This document shows, piece after piece, positions 22,758-34,797 of a DNA stretch of 64,000 nucleotides. The notes under the pieces were generated by a model. It worked only from the letters and a program-made list of their open reading frames with translations, was not told where the DNA came from and did not search any database. This DNA is from Zarea fungicola (lineage: Eukaryota; Ascomycota; Sordariomycetes; Hypocreales; Cordycipitaceae), in the NCBI GenBank assembly GCA_900169235.1, contig FWCC01000130.1:124001-188000 (forward strand), read 5' to 3'. The position numbers and the translations under genes were made by a program. Numbering within the stretch: position 1 is the first letter of the stretch; each line of letters begins with the position of its first letter.

Positions 22758-24314
22758 TTAAAATTCCTTAACTTTGTATGTGTTGCGAGCGTAAATAAAC
22801 CAAAGAGACAGTATGATAACAGCGATACCAGCAAGCACAGCTGATGCATAATTCATCTGCGTGACAATAACAGGTAAATAGTTCGGTAGACAGTAAAAAA
22901 CAAGTGCAATACTGCTCCACATCAACATGACGATATTAGCAAGAAGACCAAGTTTCGGGAACCAGAACGGGCCATGCTTGAAGGTAGATCGGCCATTCAT
23001 TAACAGCAAGACAACCGGGATACTGTAGCTGATGTATTGCAACAACAAGCCGGTAGAGATCAACGAGTTGAATGCAAGTTCGGAGCCGAGATATAGACAA
23101 CCAAATATGGCAGTTCCGGTCGCAGAGAATAACAGAGACCAGACGGGTGTGTGAAACGGTGCTGGGGCAATCTTGCTCAAGTGTCGATTCAGGGGAAATC
23201 CTGCTTCACGACTAATTGTCCATGCCAGGCGGGATTGCCAAGTTTGAATAGACCAGACAGCTCCGGCGGTCGTGATCAGCACAGGGATCCAGAGGCCGCA
23301 GGCGGCAGCTTTGCTTCCCGTAATGCGATAGAACAAGCCCAGTGCCGAGAGGTCATCCGCGCCATCAATCGACCCTGCATTTATCAAGACTGACGTAATG
23401 ACAAGAAGACCCGTCGAAAAGCCCACCACAATTGTCCAGATCAAAGCTTTTGGGATATCGCGTGAAGGGCGGGGCATCTCCTCTGCCAAGTGAGTGGCAA
23501 CATCTAGGCACGAAAAACTCCAGTTGGCGCCATTCATTCCCATGATGAACGCAACACCCTTTGGCCATCCGGTCAAGTTAATTGGCGTGACAAAAAAGTC
23601 CTTGGCTGACATGTAGTCCTTGCGGGACATGGCAAAGAGGGTGATGAAGATGACACAGATCGTCACGCAGCTAAAGAGCAACATGACTTTCGAAATACGC
23701 GGTAGGAGCATCTCAAAGCTCGCCCCAAACACAGTCAGGAGGTTGAGAAGTTGGAATCCGACAAACCCCATCCAGCGCTTGTAGACAAAGTCCGGGTTGA
23801 GGAAAGAGATGATGGCACACACGCCCGTCGGCACGGAAAGGCATGACGATGATCCCGTGGCCACAGCTGCGAGCCAACTGACCAGAGCAGTCACATACGA
23901 CAGAAACCTTTTATACTTGGGCGGCGCTAAGCGATTTACCCAGATATACTGGCCACCGGGGTGCGGGATCGCGGACGCCAGCTCGGCAAGCGTCGTGGCG
24001 GTTGCTAGGCCAACAATGGTCATGACAATGAAGCCCCAGAAGAAGAGAGGTGTTCCACCCATAGGTAGTGTAGTACCTAGGACAAGTAGAAGCCCGATTG
24101 GAGTATTTGTAGTTCCATAGCCGATACCGAGGGCTGATAATGTTGTGAACGGTTTAATATGCTGAGTTGTAGCGTCGCCTGGGCCAATGGAACCGTCTTC
24201 AACCAGGTCCTGGTCCATCTTCTTTTCATGGTCGCGCATCGTAGCATCCATCTCCTTGTGTGTGCCCTCTGGCGAGGACGTTGGGGATGAGTGGAGAGCC
24301 ATGGTGGTGAGCAA
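22758..24314 (-). CDS. APC-superfamily permease (amino acid / choline / GABA type)
   Basis: A single exon of 518 residues with about twelve hydrophobic segments and a charged cytoplasmic N-terminus; the Met at residue 5 is an alternative start. The consensus amphipathic region after TM2, with AELASAIPHPGGQYIWV and then LAP, marks the fungal amino acid/choline transporter family (relatives of yeast Hnm1 and Uga4). It would import an amine, amino acid or choline-like solute with protons at the plasma membrane. The start is 775 bases from the divergently transcribed Zn2Cys6 regulator, beyond which lies a DAO-type FAD oxidoreductase. Uptake, regulation and oxidation of one nitrogen compound is therefore a plausible module. 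The precise substrate cannot be read from the sequence. Confidence 0.88.
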   Translation of the reverse strand: MLTTMALHSSPTSSPEGTHKEMDATMRDHEKKMDQDLVEDGSIGPGDATTQHIKPFTTLSALGIGYGTTNTPIGLLLVLGTTLPMGGTPLFFWGFIVMTIVGLATATTLAELASAIPHPGGQYIWVNRLAPPKYKRFLSYVTALVSWLAAVATGSSSCLSVPTGVCAIISFLNPDFVYKRWMGFVGFQLLNLLTVFGASFEMLLPRISKVMLLFSCVTICVIFITLFAMSRKDYMSAKDFFVTPINLTGWPKGVAFIMGMNGANWSFSCLDVATHLAEEMPRPSRDIPKALIWTIVVGFSTGLLVITSVLINAGSIDGADDLSALGLFYRITGSKAAACGLWIPVLITTAGAVWSIQTWQSRLAWTISREAGFPLNRHLSKIAPAPFHTPVWSLLFSATGTAIFGCLYLGSELAFNSLISTGLLLQYISYSIPVVLLLMNGRSTFKHGPFWFPKLGLLANIVMLMWSSIALVFYCLPNYLPVIVTQMNYASAVLAGIAVIILSLWFIYARNTYKVKEF

Positions 24315-25088
24315 TATGCGGTTTAGAATGATTGACTAGCTTGCGTTAGAATTGAGAAGGATGGGGCTCATACTTTATCCTAGGGCTTCATGGACAAAGC
24401 GCTGGGCCATCTCAGATAGGATATCGTGTCCGAGATGCAAATGCCTGAAATATGTGGGAATTAGAGATGCCGATAGCAGCCGGCAGAGAACTCCATCCGA
24501 AGTGGCTTTTAACTCTAAAGTTAAGAAAGGCAGGAGAGTGCCTGTGGCTCTCACAGTGGCTGTTCGGCCAAATCAGGCAGTTGGGTCCGAAGTCGCTCCA
24601 TCACAGAATGTCGTGGAACACTCAACACAGTACAGAACATTCAACCACCTGCATTAGACATTACAATCTTGCTATACACTTGCGTAGGTACTGGCTATAC
24701 TAGCAAGCAAAATAAGATATGTTTATGAGCTTGATTTGCTCTTGACTGGCATGGAAACTTATTCAACATGCAAGCAATGTTGATTCCGCTACCCTATAGT
24801 GATCTACAGATTGGTTTCTGATTTTTAATTCGATGATAATGCTCAAAACTCGGCGTAACACTTGGGAGCTTGGCTAGGGAGCCTATTGGAAACAAGTTAA
24901 TGGGTCTTTATCTTTGATGTGTGGACCTGACATACGAGTAATGCTCGCCGGTCAAGATTGCGCCTCCAAATTTTGAGAAGGCGCACGCGGGGAAGTGGAT
25001 CGAATTATTGTCACCGACTACGATAAGTGACCGGAACCTCAAGTCGTCGTCACGTTGCTGCATTGGACCGATTTTATTCAGCAATACA
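24315..25088. other. Divergent promoter region between permease and Zn2Cys6 regulator
   Basis: About 0.77 kb with no supported gene. Its position between divergent starts makes it the likely control region for both, including possible binding by the adjacent regulator. Confidence 0.5.
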
Positions 25089-27074
25089 ATGCCGGTATCA
25101 TCACGCCCATCACACTCAAAGTCACGGAATGGGTGTCTTAGGTGCAAGGCAAAGAAGACGAAATGCGACGAGAAGAAGCCGTCATGTTCTCGATGTCAGG
25201 ACAGGGGCTTTCAGTGTCCCGGCTACGCTCTAGACATCCGATGGTCGCACAAGCACCAAGTCCGCTCAGAGAGAGCTGCATTTGACGCTGCAGCATCAGC
25301 GGGCCCTATAAATTTTGAGGGCATTGAAATAGAGGCCTTCGAAGCTTCAAATGGCAGTTCCTGTGGCCAGCAATTTGAGTCGCTCGGGCCGTCGGAAGGG
25401 CTCGGGGTCACGCCAGAACCAGCACCTGGAGTGTCTGCGCTTCAGAGTCCAGATTCACCAACTGAGGCAGCCGCCAGCAATTTTAGCCTTCTGCACCAAA
25501 CCGATGTGTTTGACTCTAACCTGACTGCAATTGCATGGACGCTAGATAACGGCGAGGGGGCCACTCTAGAGGCACGGATGGGTGGTATTCCTCCAACGCC
25601 AGCGTCGCCCCAGCCATGGGATGATGTCTATCGCAATGAACGTCGGCGCAGCTCCTCCATCTCTGCAGACGGTGAGGTGGAGGAAATTGTGCCGATACGT
25701 CTGGGTACAGACGTATTTTCTAGTACGCAGGCCGAAATTTTCAACTTACCCACGGCCTTGTCTGAGTACTTCTTTCGCGACATCATCGCCGCGTACTGTC
25801 TCTGGGACAGCAAGGCAAACGAAATGCGCAACCTCGTCGAGGCCACTTGGCAGTTTTCTGGCGCGCTATACCACACGATTCAGAGCATGGCTGCCGCTTG
25901 CCTATCCCGAGAGTTTCCCCATATGCGTGCGGTGGCATTGGATGAGCATCACCAGGCCCGCAGCCATGTACAGCAATATTCGTCACTGTCGTCTGGCAAA
26001 GACCGCGATTCGATGCTACTTGCCGCAACACTCCTGGGCCACACATCAAGCTGGCTTGATCCGAAGAACTTGGCCACCGACATGTACAGAACCAGCTACA
26101 GCATGCTGACTGAGGCCGCCCACTCTCAGACTGCCAACCAAGATTTACTATCCTTTTTTGGCGGCACCATGGACTATTGGACAATGCTACTGGCTTTCTT
26201 AACAGATAGCAAAGATCTGGAACTTGACCAGCATCGCGCACAGACTCGAGACGCCGGCCACTACCAAGGACCAAAAAAAGAAGCTGAGCCTCATCCGTAT
26301 GTCGGTATTTCTCACGATATGGTACGGGCTCTGGGAAAGGTGGGATCGCTTGTGTTCCGGCACCGAAAGCTCTTGTCTGGCGTCAAATTCTTAACAGAAG
26401 ATGACGTTGACGTCTTTCGAGGAGCAATTCAAGAAGCCAGACGTCTCGAGCGAGTTTTTCTCGCCCACCGTACGCCAGACTTGTCCGGGGTGGCTGACCC
26501 CGGAGACTTGAAGACACCATTGAAGCACCTTGAGCTCATTGATGAGGCTTACCGGTGCACCGGTCTGCTTCAACTTTATCGCGTGTTTCCAGATTTACTC
26601 AAAGAGCGCTACAGACCATGGGAGGCAGATCAGCTACTCCAGCCGTTGCCTTCGGATCGGGTGCCAACCGAGTCAGAGCGCAACCAGTGGCTAACAGATT
26701 TTGCCTTGCATATTCTCGGTGTTTTGCAAGAGATTCCATTTGAATCGCGTACTCGCAGTGCCCAGCCGTTCCTCATGGTTGCCATTTCCAGCGAATTAAG
26801 AATCCCAAAATCCTCACCAGTCTCCCCACAGTTCGACAATTGTGCGGGGGCCAGTGCGCTCCCAGGACTTGATACAATGTCCATCAATACTGCCCGAGCC
26901 CGCAAGTTTGTGAGCTCTCGGTTGGCAGCGTATACGCACATTCTACCCGTACGCAAGAGTCAAGTTATACTAGATTTGACGAGTGAGGTGTGGGGTGCGA
27001 TGGATTCGGGGAAACCGGACGTCTACTGGTTGGATATCGCCACAGAGAAGCAGCTGAAGACAATGATGGGTTAA
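25089..27074 (+). CDS. Zn2Cys6 fungal transcription factor (661 aa)
   Basis: An N-terminal binuclear zinc cluster has Cys at residues 16, 19, 26, 33, 36 and 43, with the usual basic KAKKTK stretch. A low-complexity linker and a long helical regulatory region (fungal-specific transcription factor type 2 style) follow. It is intronless. The start at 25089 is preferred because it places the cluster at residue 16; the frame upstream (from 25008) is an unlikely extension. It should bind CGG-type half-sites as a homodimer in the nucleus. The position between a divergent amine/amino-acid permease and a convergent FAD amine oxidoreductase suggests it controls both. That regulatory link is inference from gene order. 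Confidence 0.9.
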   Translation: MPVSSRPSHSKSRNGCLRCKAKKTKCDEKKPSCSRCQDRGFQCPGYALDIRWSHKHQVRSERAAFDAAASAGPINFEGIEIEAFEASNGSSCGQQFESLGPSEGLGVTPEPAPGVSALQSPDSPTEAAASNFSLLHQTDVFDSNLTAIAWTLDNGEGATLEARMGGIPPTPASPQPWDDVYRNERRRSSSISADGEVEEIVPIRLGTDVFSSTQAEIFNLPTALSEYFFRDIIAAYCLWDSKANEMRNLVEATWQFSGALYHTIQSMAAACLSREFPHMRAVALDEHHQARSHVQQYSSLSSGKDRDSMLLAATLLGHTSSWLDPKNLATDMYRTSYSMLTEAAHSQTANQDLLSFFGGTMDYWTMLLAFLTDSKDLELDQHRAQTRDAGHYQGPKKEAEPHPYVGISHDMVRALGKVGSLVFRHRKLLSGVKFLTEDDVDVFRGAIQEARRLERVFLAHRTPDLSGVADPGDLKTPLKHLELIDEAYRCTGLLQLYRVFPDLLKERYRPWEADQLLQPLPSDRVPTESERNQWLTDFALHILGVLQEIPFESRTRSAQPFLMVAISSELRIPKSSPVSPQFDNCAGASALPGLDTMSINTARARKFVSSRLAAYTHILPVRKSQVILDLTSEVWGAMDSGKPDVYWLDIATEKQLKTMMG

Positions 27075-27160
27075 TGCTATCTATCCTGTACCATTTATGT
27101 ATCTGTTTTAAATTTTCTAAACCATTTTACCCAATCCAGTATTTCTGGTTTGAATACTCA

Positions 27161-28706
27161 TCACAGCCTTGCTTGAAGTGTGTATTTTGGTGTAATCATT
27201 TGTGCAAATGTGTTGAGCGTTTTATCCGCGGTGAGTTCCGCCTGCAGTCGGTCCTCAGTGACGATGAATGCTTGAGGGAACCAGTCACTGACGTCGACAT
27301 TGAACATCATTTCCACCAGAGCTTTGCCAGTAAGCCAGCACTTGTCCATGCCGTAGCCGTTGAAGCCTGCCGCAATCCACTGGCCAGCATCCGCAGCATT
27401 GCCGCTGAGGGAAGCAGGGATCTTCCCGACGACTGGGAGGCCATCTGCTGTATGACCTTGGATACCAGACCATACGGCTTCAATTTCCGATTTTTTGGCG
27501 GCGCCCCATCCTTTGAGGAAGAATTTGGGCAGCATTGTGGTCAAGGCTTGCCTAGTCACCTCTGGAACCTCGGTATCGTCACTGGTCAAAATGTCTTCCA
27601 TGTTCGCCGTCTCATTGCCAATCCATATCCGTCCAGTCAGCGCATTCTGTTGTAGATAATACAGGCCAGTTATGTACAGGCCAGTGTCAGAGTCCAAACT
27701 TGGCTTGTGAGCCAGACTCCAGGATCTGGTTGCGCCAAGATTCTTCAGATCGACTCCGGGTTTTTGCACAGTCATGGTGCCGCGAAATGGATATATTCTT
27801 CCAACAAGTTTTGGTAGAAGATGAGCTGCATGTCCATTTGTACAGTGTATAACCTTCTTCGCGTGAATGACGCCGCGAGGAGTGGTTATTTTGTAGGAAT
27901 AGTGTTCGTTGCCGGAGCCTTCCACATAGTCCACTCTATGTACCGGCGTGTTAGTTTCGATGGCCAGACGATGTGCATGATCTTTGAGCAATGCTGCAAA
28001 AACGCTTGTAACAAGTCGATATGGCCATATTGCGCCGGCTTCATGCTCAACAGCACCCACTACATCTTTAATGTTCCATCGCTGCACAGAAACCAGTCAG
28101 TTACTCGGTGGCTGACGTGCGGTCCTTGGCCCTTCTCACCTCTGCAATGTCTTCTTTTTCGATAATGCGATGCAAGCTTTTGTGCTCAGGAACGGCTTGT
28201 TGAAAATCCAGAACAGACCGTTTAGCCCTCTGCCAGGTCTCGTCGTCTCCAACGGCCATTACCTTGAGAACGTCGCGTATCTGGCAATACTCTTGTGTTT
28301 GCAAATCCATCGCGCGAACCATCTTCATCAAAAATTCAATGTTGAGAATACTAAAGCGGGTGATTTGCTTTGCTGCCTCAATCCCATGTTTCTCAGCCAA
28401 TGGACCAAAGGTGTGCCCAGATGCTGTGACGAGGTGGCCACCGTTACGGCCAGTAGCACCGCTTGCCAGGGTCCGCGCGTCAAGCACCGTAACATGGGAT
28501 CCCCTAGCGCACTCGTGTTCCAAAATTGTCTTTGTTACGCTGCATCCTGTAATTCCAGAGCCGATAACCGCAAAGTCGGTTTGTACCGGGAGTGAGACAG
28601 ACTGGTGGGAAGCCAGTGGGTGCTCCGGAACCTGCCATGCGGAGACAGTGGGCTTTGGTTGCGGGAGTCCTGGATCCCGCAAGAGTGCTGTCTTGATGTC
28701 CTTCAT
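27161..28706 (-). CDS. FAD-dependent oxidoreductase of the DAO family (495 aa)
   Basis: Two exons (28706-28140, 28081-27161) are joined through a 58-base intron with a GTGAGA donor and TGTGCAG acceptor; together they make 496 codons. A dinucleotide-binding motif GSGITGCS lies near residue 49. The DAO-family ATGRNGGH segment follows, and a second FAD-contacting region near the C-terminus contains WSGIQGHTADGLPVVG and an AAGFNGYGM stretch. This group oxidises secondary or primary amines and amino acids such as sarcosine-type substrates, producing H2O2. No signal peptide or membrane segment is visible, so it is likely cytosolic or peroxisomal; the C-terminal Ala-Arg-Leu resembles a peroxisomal PTS1 signal (ARL). 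It is convergent with the regulator, 86 bases from its stop. Confidence 0.9.
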
Positions 28707-30331
28707 GAATTTGGACTTTTCAATATCTTGGAATTGGTTAGCCTTCCTGTAGTCGGGTTTCTTGAGAACTGCAACTTACCCATGCGCGACCGGACTAGTC
28801 TGTGAGGACTGCCTCCTAGTGATTCGCCATCCACTATCGAGATTGATGATAATTGGTCCTTCATGATTTGGAATAGGCTTTGACTGGGAAGCACAACTGG
28901 TTTTCTTCTTCATCTAAATAACAGCAACATGAGACTGAGACTTATGGAAATTCTCTCGCCGCCAACATTGCTTGTAACACTGATAGTGGAGAATGCTGCT
29001 GGAGATTCGTTCTAAGCTGCCATTTTTGGAAAGTCATTGCGTCCGGTGCGGCGGAAGCGAGCGGACTGGTAGTTGTTAGTGAAACAAGACGCCATACTGC
29101 GATGCAGAGAAGCTAGCAATTAACAGCTAATAATTTAACTTATTAATTTTATTTATTTTATTTATTTTAAAACAAAAAAGAAACTTCTTTGTATCCTTTA
29201 TTTGGTTAGCCTTTGCGCGGCTGCAGCTTTGGGAACGTAGGCTGGTGAGGCATGTCAACTCCAAATTCACCACTGACTACGGATGCTATCGGCAATAATA
29301 CTTCAAATCAAAGAAGATCTCAGACACCAAGGAGAAAAATACGATAGTCGGAGCTCACTCAGTTTCATCGAAGTACATCTGATTTGCCATCTCTACGCCA
29401 GAAGACGGTAATCAATCTACACAGCTACATACACGGGGGATTTTACAATGCCCAGCACTCTAGGGCTTGAATCAACGTTCCTGATTCCCGTTAGACTCAA
29501 ACTCAAGTGAGCGTTATCCTTTTGACGTAAGAGCCCTAAAACCCTTCTCTGTGCTCTTACTTTTAAGACTCTAAATAAATATCCTGAGCACATGCTCATA
29601 ACTCTTTTGGTAATGGCATAACTTTTGCTACAGACGTAGTGGTGAGCCGCTGCTACCAAGTTAGTGGAAAACTGCCCTATAAATTGCCGTCACAGTAGCC
29701 GATCTCCCCTTCTGCGTATTCGCAGCACTGGGCGGGAACTGCGCTTACAACCTGTTGCTACGCTATCGTAAATGACTATGAAACAAATGAAACCAAAGAT
29801 TTGTAAGCAGGATCATTTACTTGGCTGTGGTTTGCATTTAGGTAGACTTAGGTTAGCTGAAGGAAATCGGATGAAATGTCCACGAAGGAGGTCACTATAA
29901 CTGCCACCAATGCAGCCCAGTAGCCTGTCGACCAGCAATGAAGGCAGTAATAGCGTATCAGCCATCAACAGGAAAGTAGACCGACGCAGTAGCGAGCAGG
30001 GAGCCATCCACTGGAGCCAAGCAATGAGAAATCCACAACATTACATTTTCTGCCATAAGATTAAGGTTCCAAGTAGTTCATAGGAGTTGCCGAACAGGAC
30101 CCAACTTTTCAATCCACGGTTTCCCCGCGCATGATCTAGCAGATAGCAAACCAGCTCTAACCCCTTTCTAGCAAGTCTATGCGAGATCAACTTCATCATC
30201 TGAGCCTCACTACCCTGGTTAAGAACGTGACAGAGAGCTGTTGTCAACCATTCTGATTCGTCGCTTCATACAGAGAAATTGACAGTTTATTTTTCTCGTC
30301 TGCACAATACCGCTTCGAATCGATATTTGCA
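28707..30331. other. Intergenic region of 1.6 kb with TTTA-rich tract
   Basis: The spacer between divergently transcribed genes contains an AT-rich (TTTA)n-like tract at about 29141-29170. The remaining short frames have no support. Confidence 0.5.
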
Positions 30332-31229
30332 ATGACGATACTTGTGACGGACATAACGGAAGCAGACATCCCGGGTGCAGTCGCGGCAGTACAGTAAGTT
30401 TCATCGCAGCGCAAGTGTCAATGCAATTGAAAAGACCGAAGACAAAACAGGCCACTAAGATCTTGGACTATTAAAGACGCGCCTTCGAAGGGGATCCATA
30501 TAATGTTTGGGTGTACGACCACTCCAAGGTGAGGCGGTTGACGAATATAATCGCCATCCACAAACACTAATCATGGGCGCAAACAGTTTAATCTAAAGCG
30601 GAACCAAGCGTCTCTAACACTCCGAATGAAATGGGGGCTGCGCAATGCCATATTTCATGTTGCCAAAGAAGAGGGCAGCGACGAGGTGTTGGGAGTGGCA
30701 ATGTGGCTGCCACCATGCCCCAGCGACCAACCCCCTACGTGGAACGACTGGATTGAAGGATGGCGGCTCTGGGCTAATCAGGTCGCTATGAATCTCTACT
30801 ATGGACGCGGTGGTCTAATTGTCAAGGTCTGTCTCGTCTTCCAATCGCGACAGGAAAGCAACTGTTTGCTAACAATTATTTCGCGACCAGCGGTATTACA
30901 TTTGGAAAGATGCTCAAGCCAGCGTCCAAAAAGAGCTATGGAAAGATCCAAAGGGTTATTATTTTCTGAACATTATGGCTGTCAACCCAAATGCCCAGGG
31001 CAAAGGCGTCGGGGCAGCGTTGATGAAGGCAGTCGCCAAAAGAGCAGACGCCGAAAACATGAAATGCTATCTTGAATCGAGCAAAGATGTTCCCAACATT
31101 TCTATTTATGGAAGATGGGGATTTAGATTTGAAAAGGAAATGATTTGTGACGATGAAGGTGATACAATTAGACTCTTCACCATGATGAGAGAGCCGAACG
31201 CTCTACCTTGCGACGGGAAAGCAGCCTAA
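30332..31229 (+). CDS. GNAT-family N-acetyltransferase (230 aa)
   Basis: Four exons (30332-30393, 30477-30528, 30587-30826, 30891-31229) give 231 codons with consistent phases. The first two exons are too short to stand out as open frames, so unspliced reading misses the N-terminus. The acetyl-CoA-binding motif A reads VNPNAQGKGVGAALM near residues 149-163. The C-terminal strand Tyr-Gly-Arg-Trp-Gly-Phe is typical of GNAT enzymes. A central Trp-rich segment is common in fungal members of unknown substrate. It transfers an acetyl group from acetyl-CoA to an amine, and a cytosolic location is expected. No partner is obvious; the next gene is a convergent Zn2Cys6 regulator whose stop lies 140 bases away. 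Confidence 0.85.
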
Positions 31230-31368
31230 CTGCCGGAAAAAGCTATAGGCGGGTGTAATACAACATTGCAATTGAATAGCATATAAATTTTGTCATCATG
31301 ATTTTTTTACAAAACTGCAGCTCTGAGACCTTGGTCGTCACATATGTGCTTGACAGAAGTAGAGCCTA

Positions 31369-33406
31369 TTACATTACGCCTTGCTCTGCAACACTGAGGA
31401 TTTCTTGACCTTCCAAAAGAGATAAATATACGCCTACCCTCGTATTAGCATGAAATTCCTTGAGTCGTATAGCCTAGGTACTTACCAGCAGCGAGCCATC
31501 GATCATTAACCAGTCTCAGCGATTGCTTCAATGCGCCAAGTTTATCGACCGGACCGCGGAGGTTCAAGTGCGAGTATCTCGAGTGCATCGATGCAGCGAG
31601 GTAGAGAAAGTGAGATATAAATGGCGAGGTTCGGTAGCACGTCCATCCATTATTCTCAATGAAAAAATATGATATCATGTCAAAGGCGGCCTGCAGAGCT
31701 ACCGCTGCTTCATTGGAGACGGGTGCTGGATTGGCATCATCCTGGCCAGCAGACATTCCGTCTTCTGAAGTCGGGAGCCATGGCTTTTCAAGCATTAATA
31801 TTGCGCTAAAATTAAGTCGCCAAATCAGTAAATTATGCAACTCAGAAGGGTTATTGGTTGAGATTTTGTATTTAAACTCACCTGTAGCATATTGCCATTT
31901 GTGTACAAAAGCCCCATCTTTTCCAATGGCCCTCGGACTCGGCAAGCTCGACCAGTGCCATTATTGTGCGACGCAGTTGCATAGTTACGTTGTGTGTCTC
32001 CGTGGCCAGATTCAGAACCTGCGTGAGGTGGTATGCGGCCTGAGCAAAGCGGCCATACCGAGCGAGGCGAGCAGCAGATGATGTGCCTATGGTGAGCGCA
32101 TCTTCTGGAACTGATGTCTAGTCAAATTCGTCAAATTAGCAATTGCATGCGGATTCAATGAGGTTGTCTTTGCGGTCCAGGCAGAGCTCGGACAGTATGC
32201 CACTTACCCCAGCATCCCATGACGCGTCATCCACAGGTAAATAAGTTCCAGCGTGAGGGTCGGCTGTTGCTGGATGCCGCCGAGGGTCGCACAGGTTGAG
32301 GAACCTGCGAGTGCGTAAGTAATGGCAATTGGAACATTTGCAAGCATAATTATTTTAGTCATCTCGGGAAACAAACCTGTCAAGTATCGCTATGGACCAC
32401 CAAATACGACAGCACTCTTCTACTTCGATCCATGGTAGCTGCATTGACTTTGGCGGCCGCGCTGTTGTGTCTATGCCCAGGCAAGAAGCATAGCGGGCAC
32501 AGCTCCCAACAGATAGTATCGCGGCCGGGTATATGGCATGGCCAACTTCATAAATGGCGATTAGAATAGCCGCTTGAAGAACTTGGATGGAGAGTGCGCC
32601 CGAGTTTTCCATGTCAAAATAAAACTGCTTGACGGCATGGTATAGGTCAGTTCTCGGCGTTGTGATTCGAGCGCAGCAGAGCTTCATGGAGAGAACCAAA
32701 AGAAATAGCTCCGATCGCCTCTGCGTAAGTCGATTCGGGAGGTTTTCGAAGAATTGTTTCTTGGATATGATGGGCATCCACGCGTGAATTGTATCAAAGT
32801 AGAGCGTGCTAATTTCTTTGATATCGTCCAAGTCGCCGACCAGCTCCACGACAGATGCCCGAACCGTTGTGTGTATCTTTGGCACTTGGAGCCGCATCTT
32901 GTGGAAAAGCCGTGGATCCAAAAAGAGAAAGGATGAAAGGCCGGAATCGTTCACGTTGAATGCCCCGCCATCTTGCGCATCAGACCTTGCAGGAGTTGTG
33001 GCTGGCCAGGGTAACGATGTTCGAGACAGCTGTGAACTTGTTGTAGAGGGTGGTGCGGTATATGAGGGAGCTTGCGAAGGTGAGGCTGATGAAAATGAGT
33101 GTTCATCTTCTATTTGCTGTTCTCTCTGTTTGCGACGCACAGGATACTCGCAGCGAAGATGCTTCCTATGAGAATACCAAGGCCATTATTTACCAGCTAC
33201 TTCTAATTACGGTCAAGGTAAGACAAATTGAGGGGATGACAAAATGACAAGAGAGGGCCGAGGCTGAGAAAATGCACAAGGCTAGCTACATACTGGAGAC
33301 AAAGCCGGCATTCGGGATACAGCTTATCGCACCGCCGTTTCGACTGCCGACAGTGGATGCATGCGAGTTGTGAGTGTGGCGCCGTGGTGTCCTGGACAGG
33401 CGCCAT
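31369..33406 (-). CDS. Zn2Cys6 fungal transcription factor with six exons (539 aa)
   Basis: Exons on the minus strand are 33406-33294, 33165-32377, 32304-32208, 32117-31882, 31805-31486 and 31433-31369; they sum to 540 codons with every phase matching. The zinc cluster has Cys at 16, 19, 26, 33, 36 and 43, and the last Cys is supplied by exon 2, so splicing is needed to complete the DNA-binding domain. A Ser/Pro/Thr-rich linker follows. A fungal_trans-type regulatory domain contains YFDTIHAWMPII, then an EVGHAIYPAA segment and an ECCRIWWSIAILDRF stretch, all typical of the family. The last exon was chosen because it restores a helical C-terminus rather than an early stop. Target genes are unknown; the tannase/esterase gene 1.4 kb away is divergent. 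Confidence 0.87.
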
Positions 33407-34797
33407 GGCCAACGCGGGAGGAGAGATTGCGTGGTTCAGAAACTTTGGTCCGCCTCGTCGCACCGCAAGGGGAGCTGACACGACCAGGCTCGGCACAGAT
33501 AAATGAAGGTGGGTTAAGCTTATAGGGAAGTTACAATGAACAGATTCTTGACGCAACCGTGTCGCGTTGTGAGGCGATGTGAGGCGATGTGAGGCGCAGT
33601 TTCTTCTTGTCGAATTCTCGCGACCCCGGGAAGGCCTCCCGGGCGTGGATCCACTTCTCGCGTGTTGTCTCTCATTTGCTTAGTGCCATTGATTTGAGTT
33701 CTGTTGAGGTGCCTACCTGCTCAATGACATGATAACATGAAAACGTCTGTGCATGCGGCTGTGATCTGGTTCGATTTATTTACTTGCTACGATGTTGATG
33801 GTGACTGGGTTCCTGAAATCTATGCAGAGCAAAGAAGGTATTCTCAGTGAGAAAGTACTAGTCTCAGGAGGCGTGTCTGTCACAGTACTTACTATAGCTA
33901 CGCAGCATAAGTCACCGTTGCATCCAAACAAAGGGAATGTTAGATTGAATTCACACCTCAGTTAAATAAGAGGCAATACTCCAACAATTTCTACAAACCA
34001 GATTCCATCGTGCCATGTAGATCATGGCTATAGACGCACAACTTTTGCGCCATTTCTGCGAGCAGTAGTCTAGGGTAACTAGCTGTTAGTCGAATCTGAA
34101 TATACTAATCGATGATCTTTCTGCACACTTTTTAATCGGCTACACAACTATAGAAATAGTTAAATCTTTTGGGAATCATTGGCAGATTGATGGCATGCTT
34201 TGAACTCTACTCCCGAAACAGAAAAGAGATACGGCTGTGTAGGATATGGCTTGAGGTTTAGGTTATCAACACTAACCCATGCATGCTTCGGTTAACGAGA
34301 GCACGGATCGACGGGAATTAAACTCAAATAAAGATGCGGTAGGCACCAGCTTGGTTCAACCGTTTCGCCCTGTTGCTCAAGGCTGCCATGACGTACATGG
34401 GGTGGCGTTCGAAGTGCAGCCAGCCCTATACTAGGCTAGTCGCTCGTTAAACCTTACCAGTAGAGTAACTAGTTGGTCGTGTAAGAATTTAATCTGTGCA
34501 GGGCGCGGCATTTCGCACTCCGCAAATGCCGCAAGGCTTACACTCATCGTCTCCATTATGGCCGCAGCAGCCCTAGCCGTAACGCATTTCTTCCCATGGC
34601 AGCATGGTCATCATTTGCAATTGTGATTTTAAGGTTCCGTAGACTCTGACTAATTTTCCCATTTTAGCAATATTAAGCGATAATATTCAGAAGCTGTAGA
34701 TGCGTAGGTGAGCTTTCAATGTAAATAAGACCATGCGCCTGCCAACATCTTCGTTGAAGAGGAGGAAACGTACAGACATATTCCAACACCATTAATA
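33407..34797. other. Divergent spacer of 1.4 kb
   Basis: It holds a short tandem repeat (gaggcgatgt units at about 33570-33595). It contains no supported gene. It separates the second Zn2Cys6 regulator from the tannase/feruloyl esterase gene and could carry promoters for both. Confidence 0.5.
33570..33595. repeat. Short tandem repeat, gaggcgatgt unit
   Basis: Two full 10-base units plus a partial third (gaggcg) lie just upstream of the regulator gene. Their significance is unknown. Confidence 0.6.
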
